From: Delphinapterus leucas
Lineage: Eukaryota > Chordata > Mammalia > Artiodactyla > Monodontidae
Length of the DNA stretch: 64,000 nucleotides
Reading direction: 5' to 3'
Assembly: GCF_002288925.2 (NCBI RefSeq)
Contig: NW_022098021.1
Location: 33,548,065-33,612,064, forward strand
Under the pieces are notes generated by a model, which saw only the letters and a list, made by a program, of their open reading frames with translations, did not search any database and was not told the DNA's origin. Numbering within the stretch: position 1 is the stretch's first letter; each line of letters begins with the position of its first letter. Below are positions 56,498-64,000 of this stretch, piece after piece. The position numbers were made by a program, and so were the translations under genes.

Positions 56498-57712
56498 TTT
56501 TTCTTTTCTTTTCTTTTCCTTTTAAAATTTTATTGGATTATAGTCAATTTACAATGTTGTGTTAGTTTCAGGTGTACAGCAAAGTGATACAGTTATATGT
56601 ATATATATATATTCATTCTTTTTCAGATTCTTTTCTCATATAGGTTATCACAGAATATTGAGTATAGTTCCCTGTACTATATAGTAGGTCCTTGTTGGTT
56701 ATCTATTTTATATATAGTAGTGTGTGTATATTAATCCCAAGCTCCTGATTTATCCCTTCACCCCACGTTTTCCTTTCAGTAACCATAAGTTTGTTTTTAA
56801 TATTTGTAAGTCTGTGTTTGTTTTGTAGATAAGTTCATTTGTATCATTTTTAAAAATTAGATTCCACGTATGAGTGATATCATATGATATTTGTCTTTCT
56901 CTTCTGACTTACTTCACTTAGTATGATAATCTCTAAGTCCATCCATGCTGCTGCAGATTGCATTATTTCATTCTTTTTATGGTTGAGTAATATTCCATTG
57001 TATACATGTACCACATCTTCTTTATCCATTCCTCTGTTGATGGACATCTAGGTTGCTTCCATATCTTGGCTATTGTAACTAGTGCTGCAGTGAACACTAG
57101 GGTGCATGTGTCTTTTCAAACTATGGTTTTATCTAGATATATGCCCAGGAGTGGGATTGCTGGATCATATGGTAGTTCTATTTTTAGTTTTTTAAGGAAC
57201 CTCCATACTGTTCTCCATAGTGGCTGTACCAATTTACATTCCCACCAACAGTGTAGGAGGGTTCCCTTTTCTCCACACCCTCTCCAGGATTTATTTTTCA
57301 TAGATTTTTTGACTATGGCCCTTCTGACAAGTTTGAGGTGATATTGCATTGTAGTTTTGATTTGCATTTCTCTGGTAATTAGTGATGTTGAGTATCTTTT
57401 CATGTGCTTTTTGGCCATCTGTATGTCTTCTTTGGAGAAATGTCTATTTAGAATCTTCTGCCCATTTTTTGATTGGGTTGTTTGTTTTTTTGACATAGAG
57501 CTGCATGAACTGTTTGTAAATTTTGGAGATTAATCCCTTGTCAGTTGCATTGTTTGCAAATATTTTCTCCCATTCTGAGGGTTGTCTTTTTGTTTTGTTT
57601 ATGGTTTCCTTTGCTGTGCAAAAGCCTTTAAGTTTAAGCCATTTGTTTATTTTTGTTTTTATTTTCATTACTCTAGGAGGTAGATTGAAAAAGATCTTGC
57701 TGAGATTTATGT
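56498..57712 (-). mobile_element. 5'-truncated LINE-1
   Basis: Antisense tail (TTTTC runs, 56498-56524), L1 3' UTR (to about 56970, with a TA run at 56598-56612), then the ORF2 C-terminal region, truncated near 57712. It stops at nearly the same ORF2 position as the L1 at 28015-29329. Target duplication not found. Confidence 0.9.
56970..57712 (-). pseudogene. L1 ORF2 C-terminal remnant with preserved cysteine region
   Basis: 57116-57496 (126 codons) is open and keeps [20 protein letters not shown], the cysteine-rich segment [18 protein letters not shown] and [20 protein letters not shown]. 57444-57668 is the preceding part in another frame ([20 protein letters not shown]). One frameshift near 57450-57490 separates them and the C-terminus breaks at 57116. 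This is a truncated copy and never had the polymerase. Confidence 0.88.
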
Positions 57713-57734
57713 TTAACTTATCTGGTGACTTCCA

Positions 57735-57950
57735 GCATAGCAGTGAGAGCTTGTGCTCAAAACAGACAGACCGAGGGTCTAGTCAAAATTCCTTCCTAAT
57801 TATTAGCTGTGACCCTCTTGCCGTGCATTAATTTTTATTACCTGGGAAATAGGACTAATGATAATCTACCTTGCAAAATTTCTTTGACAATTAAATGGGA
57901 TAATGCTCATCATGCCTGCTAGATAAAATTAGTTAATTAAATGTTAGCTA
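57735..57950 (+). mobile_element. MIR SINE
   Basis: Plus MIR: AGTGAGAGCTTGTGCTC, GGGTCTAGTCAAAATTCC, AATTATTAGCTGTGACCC, GGGAAATAGGACTAATGATA, CAATTAAATGGGATAATGC in order. Confidence 0.8.
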
Positions 57951-58574
57951 TGATAATATCTATCCTGTTTGAGGAACTTTACATACTTTTTCTCTTTTTA
58001 CAAGAAATATTAAAATAATCATTTTAATACCTATATAAGGAAGAACACAAAATCATAAAGCATCATTTATTCCTTACCTTTGTATCAGAATTTGGGTCAC
58101 AAATCTGATCTCTAGTTAGAAATAAGTAAATATAGTCCATCATGAAGTCAGACATTCCATCTTTCCTTCCTTCCTTTATTTATCCATTCAAATAATAAAA
58201 ATATTTATCTTCTATTTGCTGTGTCCTGGAGACACAGCTTTAAGGCACTTACTTTCTAGTAAGGAGATATAAGTAAAGAAACAAATGATTAAAACTCAGT
58301 TAATTAGATACTATCATTGACCAAACTTCTGTGAATCCAGAAGAGGGAATACATATTATCTGATTATCAAAAAATACTTTTGCCAGGTGACCAAAGTGAG
58401 GCTGAGGAAAGAACAATTTTTCAAGTAATAAATGCTTTAAAAGCTATTGAAGATGTGGTAGAGTTTGCTATGTTAAAGAAACTGTAAGTCAATGAGTAGA
58501 TAGGGAAGGGGATTGGAGGAGGAAAAGTGCAGATGTGAAAGATGATACTAGATATTCAGGGGCCAATATATGAA
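57951..58574. other. Probable old dispersed repeat, not named; no gene
   Basis: 58180-58560 resembles a common mammalian dispersed repeat (AGCTTTAAGGCACTTACTTT, TAGTAAGGAGATATAAGTAA), whose continuation appears at 58930-59000 (TTTTAAGAAAAGTAATGACA TGACCTGATG) after the AT-rich tract. This suggests the AT-rich DNA expanded within the repeat. Confidence 0.4.
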
Positions 58575-58920
58575 GGTGCTTATAAGAATTATATATAAGA
58601 ATATAAGAATTATATATTATATAATAATTATATATAATATATAATTCTTATATAATTATATATAATATATAATTATATAATCATTATATTTAATCATTAT
58701 ATAATTATATATAATATCTAATTATATATATTATATAATATATAATTCTTATATATAATTAGATATATATAATTATATATAATATATATTATATATAATA
58801 TACAATTAGAATAAGAATATATATTCTTATATATATGTTCTTATAATAAGAATAATAAATATAAATAAGAATAAAAGATAAAGAATATAAAATAAATATT
58901 AATAAGAATAAAAGAATAAG
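58575..58920. repeat. AT-rich palindromic low-complexity tract
   Basis: About 345 bp almost entirely A+T with TATA and AATTA units. It contains a perfect 22-bp inverted repeat (58602-58623 and 58631-58652, 7-base loop) and a perfect 20-bp palindrome (58811-58830). The right end grades into AATAAGAATAA purine-rich units. Confidence 0.9.
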
Positions 58921-60539
58921 TAGAATTCAGACTTTGTCTTGAGAGTGATAGGGGAGTGAAGAATTTTAAGAAAAGTAATGACATGACCTGATGTGTGTTT
59001 AACAAAGATGTGGAGAAAAAAATCCAACCTAATCCATGTGCTCAAAACAACAATCAGCTAAGTGTATGACCCTTTAATATTTCCAAAGAGACAATATCTT
59101 CAGCAGAATTTTTTTTTTTTGCTAAGAGTTAAAGAATTTCTCTTTTCAGTTGTGAAAAGGAATGATAATTCTGTCAGAATATCAAGAGTAAGTCTCTTCC
59201 TTTTAAAATGTTAAAGTGGTGCTATTGTTCTGTGGCCGTTTGGAAATTTAAAATGTGTCAGATATCTGCTGAAGAAAAAGGAGTAAAATATTGACTATTA
59301 TGTCAAATGCTGTGAAATTCTTTTGTAGACAAAGACTTTTTTCATGAAAGAGTTTATTTGCTGCATGTACTTAATGCTCGCTTGAAATCATAATGGTCAT
59401 TTACGGCATTAGATTTTGTTCCCTGGGAAGGATTATGATATTGTAAACAAAATATTATAATTTTGAGTAAAGAAGAATGAGGAACAGATGAAGTCTTAAA
59501 AATGCAGATTATATTTTTATGCAAACATCTTTAGTTTTAAAATACTATATAAGTATTTGTCCATTAAAAGTGCTATATAAGTAGCTATGTCTAAATTGAA
59601 CGAATTTTCAAATTTTCACTAGGCATCTGAAACTCTTAATAAATGTCAACTTCTCTCATTTGAAAAACTTAAAAAAGATACCTTAAAAGATTTGAAATAC
59701 CAATTTTTGTTTTATGAAAATGACTTATAGATTTATCATCTTAAAAATTAAAATTATATTAACACTTCGATCTCAAAATTATTATTAACAAATCTATGAA
59801 AAATAAATTAAAATGGCCTTTTGGTGGGTGGGTGTGATGTGTAAGCCAAACATAAGAAATTTTTGCTTATTTGTCTCCTGAAATGACTGGGAGCCCAGAA
59901 ACTGTACAGTGATATTTAGGAAGTTTTGTGTGAGAAAACACTTTTTTTGTGTGTCCTGAGGTACGTTCTTTTGGGTATTTTTCAATCCTTTTCTACACAA
60001 AACCACAAGGTCTCGGGTCTATTTTAACTTGAGAATGGAATGCTACATTACTTTAATGTACGTGATAGAGATAATTTGTCACGTACTCTTTCCTTACAGG
60101 AAATTATTTTCAGTGCCTTCTGCAAGTTGAGGTAAATTGGAGCCCTGAATATTTTAGGATGGCTGTAGGGGCAAAAAATGCAAGAAGATGCAATGGGATT
60201 TTTATCATATCTTTACACACCAATTTTATAGTCAGAGGCAAAAACATCACGGCTCTGAATGTGAAATTGCTTTCTTTCTTTTATGTCAAGACTATTCCTA
60301 GTGAAATAAAGTGCTCATCTAATAATACTTTGATCTGTTAATAAAGCCTGATAATTTTGTTATGCTATAGAACCATTTAATTATCAGCTATTTTAACTTG
60401 GGTAAACCAGTACATTATCAGAGACGCTTTAGTTGTAATTTATAAGATATCAAGTAACATCTGGCATTTTAGAATTATTCTTCTAGGTCTGTACAATCAC
60501 AGACTGCCCACACCTATAACAAATCAGAAAGACTCCAGA
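58921..60539. other. No supported gene
   Basis: Apart from the likely repeat continuation at 58930-59000, the DNA is AT-rich and unassigned. Open frames at 59794-60006 and 60159-60341 are short and featureless. Confidence 0.45.
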
Positions 60540-60785
60540 GACGTGGTGAGGGTGGATTATGTAATCAGAAGACAAAAGCTCATGGCCTGTTTTGGCACTT
60601 ATTAGAGGATGAGTTTGGGCTTGTCTCTAACTTTTTTGCTATGCATTTTGTTTATCTTAAAAACTGCAATAATGATGAAATTCTGAGTCATTTTTGAGAA
60701 TAAAGTTGGGTCATTTATGTGAAATTGCTCTGTAAACTCTAGGACCCTACATAAATGTAAGGTACTGTTATAATTATCACTTTGT
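60540..60785 (+). mobile_element. Probable MIR SINE, strongly diverged
   Basis: TTGGCACTTATTAGAGGATG, GGGCTTGTCTCTAAC, TGTTTATCTTAAAAACTGCA and a GGACCCTACATAAATGTAAG-like 3' part occur in MIR order. Confidence 0.5.
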
Positions 60786-61016
60786 TATTACTGCCACAAT
60801 CCATTTTCTTTAAGCCGTTATCACCAAGGATGGAAATTTTTATATAAAGTCTGGTTGTCCAGCCCTACTGGTTCAAATACTTTGGAGTTAGTCTTACAGA
60901 ATTATTGGTTTTGTCTGATAAACTATCCAGGCTTAAGAATCAGATAATTAAAAACATCATTGTCTGAGGAACTGAGTTAAGTATACATTAGTTTTGTATT
61001 GTCACATGACAAAATC

Positions 61017-61570
61017 TGTGTTAGTTGTCTATTTCTGTACTACAAATTAACCCCAAATTTAACAACTTAAAATAACAAACATTTATTATCTTGCAGTTTC
61101 TGTGGATCTGGAATATTATGAGGGAAGCTTAGCTGGGTGCCTCTGGCTCAACGTCTCTCATTAGGTTGTAGTCAAGCTGTTGACTGAGGCAGTGGTCTCA
61201 GTTTAAAGCTGAACTGGAAGAGAATAATCTGCTTTCAAGATTACTCACATGTTTATTGGCAGGTCTTGCTCCCGCGACAGGCAATTTGGGAGAGAGAGAG
61301 AAGGAGAAAAGGAGAGAGACAGGGAAAGAGACAGACACAAAGACAGAGGGACAAAGAGAGTGACAGAGACAGAGACAGAGAGAGCACCAAACCAAGATGG
61401 GAGCCACAGTTGTTTTATAATCTAATCTTGTCAGTGACAGTCCATCACTTCTACCATATTCCATTAATTAGAAAAAAATCATTAAGTCCAGCCCGTAGTC
61501 AAGGGGATTACACCAGGGTATGAAAAAGCAGGTACTATTAGAGACCATCTAAGTGGATGCCTGCCATAAT
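61017..61570 (-). mobile_element. MLT1-like LTR (ERVL-MaLR)
   Basis: Antisense MLT1 landmarks in order from 61017: TGTGTTAGTTGTCTATTTCT, AACAACTTAAAATAACAAAC, ATTTATTATCTTGCAGTTTC, GGAAGCTTAGCTGGGTGCCT, GGTTGTAGTCAAGCTGTTGA, CAAGATTACTCACATG, AGTCCAGCCCGTAGTCAAGG. A purine-rich expansion interrupts it at 61288-61384. The right boundary, toward the internal-like sequence, is approximate. Confidence 0.78.
61288..61384. repeat. GA-rich simple repeat within the LTR
   Basis: Purine-rich GAGA/GACAGA tract of about 97 bp, expanded from the GAGAGAGAG segment that MLT1-type LTRs carry at this position. It generates the Arg/Glu-rich frame at 61266-61523. Confidence 0.88.
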
Positions 61571-62420
61571 TTGTCCTCTGGCCCCCAACTCATGCCCTTC
61601 CCACATGCAAAATACACTCACCCCCCTCCCAAGGCCTGTCTCATTCTATTATCCTGGTTGAAAATCCAGCATTTTGTCTCTAAACCAGGACCAGGTATAA
61701 ATTAAGTTCCTTGGTTCAGTTCCTTAAGTATGGCTCCCTGAGTACAGTTCATCCTGATCTATAGACCTGTGAAACAAAACCCACAAGTTATCTTCCCCCA
61801 CACCTGTGATATAACGGTGGGACAGGCTTTAGACATCATATAATCGCTTTAGACATTGTCGCTCAAAAAGGATTAAATAGGAGCCTCCAAGGAGTCTCTA
61901 GTCCATAAAAATTCTGAAATCCAACCAGGCAAATATTGGAAGTTCTTCCATTAGACCTCAAAGCTTAGGAATAATTTTCCCTGGTTCCCAGCTACAGATT
62001 CTGGGCTCTTGTTTCCACCTCCATATTTCACTTTTCATAAAAGGCAGCATATATGTGTAGTTGAGCATCTCTCCCAGGCTACTTCCTATCAGTAAAATTC
62101 TGGGGATCCGAAGGCCTCTTCTGGTTCTATATTGTCTCTGTTCTTCTCAGGCCAAACCAGTGATATTGCTGCAAAAAATAGTTATTAAGAACTTTGTAGG
62201 TCTTCTCTATACGTTCATGGGGTTCATGTCATTCCACAAAAACTGCACCACAAGTGTCTTCAAGATAATGCTTTCTCACCCTTGGGCCCCTGCTGAATGC
62301 TGAGGGATAGAGCCCCGAAGCTTCACAGAAGCCACTCCTTGATTTGTGAGAGCTTCATGGCAAACTCTTAGTCTGTTTTCATTTCACTTGTATACACAGT
62401 TCAAGATGGTCAAACTAAGC
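61571..62420 (-). mobile_element. MaLR internal-like untranslated sequence
   Basis: Directly follows the LTR at 61017-61570. Phrases such as CCCTTCCCACATGCAAAATA, AACGGTGGGACAGGCTTTAG and CCAGGCAAATATTGG recall non-coding internal sequence of MaLR-type elements, and the arrangement parallels 36405-37150. No coding sequence; family not secure. Confidence 0.42.
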
Positions 62421-63269
62421 TATATGATTTAGAGATTCCCACAGAAATACTATAACCATACAGAAAACAAAGGAGCAAATAACAAAAATGTTAGAATAGT
62501 AGCTACTCTGGGGAAGAGGGAGAGAGATGTGGAAAGAAACATAAGAGGGACTTCAAAGTTGTCTTTAATTCTTTATATACTATGCTGGGGATAGATACAC
62601 TGGTGTTAGTTTTACAGTTTTTATTAAGATGGATATAAATACATATATATACATGTATGTGATATACTCTTTTGTCTACATGACTCATACAAAAGAGCAA
62701 AAAAGAAAAAACTGTAGTCACTAAAATGCAGTTAATGTTTCTGAAACCCAAAGAAGACATAGGAGGATTGCATTTTAAAACTGAAGTAGAACGAAGGTCT
62801 AGGGTGAAGTTGTAATACCATTAAAAGCTTGAACTGTATACAGGTGTTAGGTGATCGAACTGAGTTAAATTAATATGCTTTGACTTTGGGCATGTTTTAT
62901 TAGCTATTTAATAATTTAAAAAAATCAAAACATTCAAGGAGAGCAACATTAAACATAATATTGCCGTTTATCATATCCAAAGCAGCAGTTTTCTTATTCT
63001 ATTCATTTTTGTGTTCTATTTCTGCTTTGTGAAGCCCAAGAAAAAAGAGAGTTTGTGAGAAAGAATCAAACTTCTTTTATTGCAGTATTGTGAGAAAATA
63101 ACTTTCTCAAAGGTAACTATTTTGAATCAATGGTGAGGTTCTACAGACTTAATAAGAGAAAGAGGGGGAGAGGTTTGCTGTTTTCTATGTTCAGATGGAG
63201 AACTTGGTCAGATGGTGATATTAAAAAGATGGGAAGTGATATATGTATAGTCAAAGTTTTCTTCCTAAA
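62421..63269. other. No supported gene or named repeat
   Basis: AT-rich DNA with a short TA/CATG-type run (62635-62665). Open frame 62503-62760 is featureless. Confidence 0.45.
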
Positions 63270-63770
63270 ACATAGTTCTGATTTGTCACTCTTTTGATTA
63301 AAATTCCTCAATTATTTGGTGGCTCCTTGTCTGCTTAGGGTAGGAGGGTTGCATCCTTCATGATGTGACACACACTTTCCCCGCATGCCCTAACTCTTGA
63401 CTTCCCACCCACTTACAGCTCACAGGGTTCTGCAAGCCCCCACCTCACTGCTTTCCAGGACTAAGCTCTCCCTCTGCTCATGCTCAGGGCATGTTTTTCT
63501 CACTGCCTCAAAGCCCTTTCACTGGCTAATGTCTGGTTACTCTTCCGCTATGAGGGAGATTAAATACAGAGAGAAAATGTTCTTGCTGTCCCCCCAAGGC
63601 TGGGAGTAGTTAGGTGTTGTCTCTGATCGAATTGTATTTACCTTGCTTTCTAAGTTATTTGTTTCCCAACCTTATCTTTAAATTTCCAGGAAATTTATCT
63701 TTATGGCCTCATAGGGCCTTGTACCTGGTAAGCACCTAATAAATGTTTGTTGGGTAAACAGATAGATGCA
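63270..63770 (+). mobile_element. L2 LINE 3' end
   Basis: Plus L2: AAATTCCTCAATTATTTGGT, CTTCATGATGTGACACACAC, GCCCTTTCACTGGCTAATGT, and the tail GGGCCTTGTACCTGGTAAGC, ACCTAATAAATGTTTGTTGG. Diverged but in consensus order. Confidence 0.65.
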
Positions 63771-63849
63771 TTTGGTGGATGACTGGAATAGTTTGGAGAA
63801 TATTTTCATAATAAAGGAACAGAAAAATAGACTATTTTATTTTATGAAA

Positions 63850-64000
63850 TAGTTTAGCGGAGTGATTAAGCATGTGGGTTCTGGAAACTGACTGCCCAGG
63901 ATGAAATGTTATTTCCATCACTTACTAACTGTAGGTTCTTGGACAATTCTTGCCACAGCTCTCTCATTTGTTAAAGGGGAATCTAGAAATAATACTAGCT
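63850..64000 (+). mobile_element. MIR SINE (cut by the window end)
   Basis: GAGTGATTAAGCATGTGGGT, TCTGGAAACTGACTGCCCAG, ATCACTTACTAACTGTAGGT and AAAGGGGAATCTAGAAATAA follow MIR order; the 3' end lies beyond the window. Confidence 0.85.

Noticed and set aside
61198..61523. Arg/Glu-rich plus frame and Ser/Leu/Val-rich minus frame
   Set aside because: Both are translations of the GA-rich expansion inside an MLT1-like LTR.

Overview
This 64 kb window looks like mammalian nuclear DNA, most likely from a cetacean. The main evidence is three tRNA-derived SINEs of the CHR type known from whales, dolphins and hippos (44717-45060, 51257-51457 and 55058-55263). The LINE-1 copies have cetartiodactyl-style 3' ends, and there is an ordinary background of mammal-wide repeats (MIR, L2, MER5A-, MER1-, MLT1- and MLT2-like). 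I found no intact protein-coding gene, no recognisable exon chain and no functional RNA gene. The long open frames are remnants of LINE-1 ORF1/ORF2, translations of simple repeats, or chance. The window is best read as intergenic or deep-intronic DNA.

Layout. 1-4367: an L1 on the minus strand with its genuine 5' end inside the window (5' UTR, broken ORF1, start of broken ORF2). 4368-9251: mostly unassigned DNA with an MLT2-like LTR (7195-7690) and a MER1-like hAT transposon (8565-8770). 9252-17849: one old, nearly complete minus-strand L1 bounded by a 12-bp target-site duplication. It was later hit twice: by a second L1 that ended prematurely inside ORF2 (10044-12332), and by a 43-bp insert containing the 5' half of a glycine tRNA (13336-13378). 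17850-28000: unassigned DNA, a MIR, and a decayed L1M with its 5' UTR (21155-23310). 28015-29329: a short 5'-truncated L1. 29395-30795: an L2 broken up by MIR and MER5A. 31000-44700: a low-density stretch with two MaLR-like units and several MIRs. 44717-50478: a CHR SINE, then a long minus-strand L1 with an internal deletion. 50479-56497: two CHR-2 SINEs in opposite orientation, an LTR-like element, a 191-bp pyrimidine microsatellite and a MER5A. 56498-64000: a short L1, MIRs, an AT-rich palindromic tract, an MLT1-like LTR with internal-like sequence, and an L2/MIR tail.

Nothing here works together as a gene system. What can be read is insertion history: seven L1 insertions, all on the minus strand, nested events with readable target-site duplications, and one unusual tRNA-half insertion that is the most noteworthy feature. 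The uniform L1 orientation is a weak hint that a plus-strand transcription unit may cross the window.
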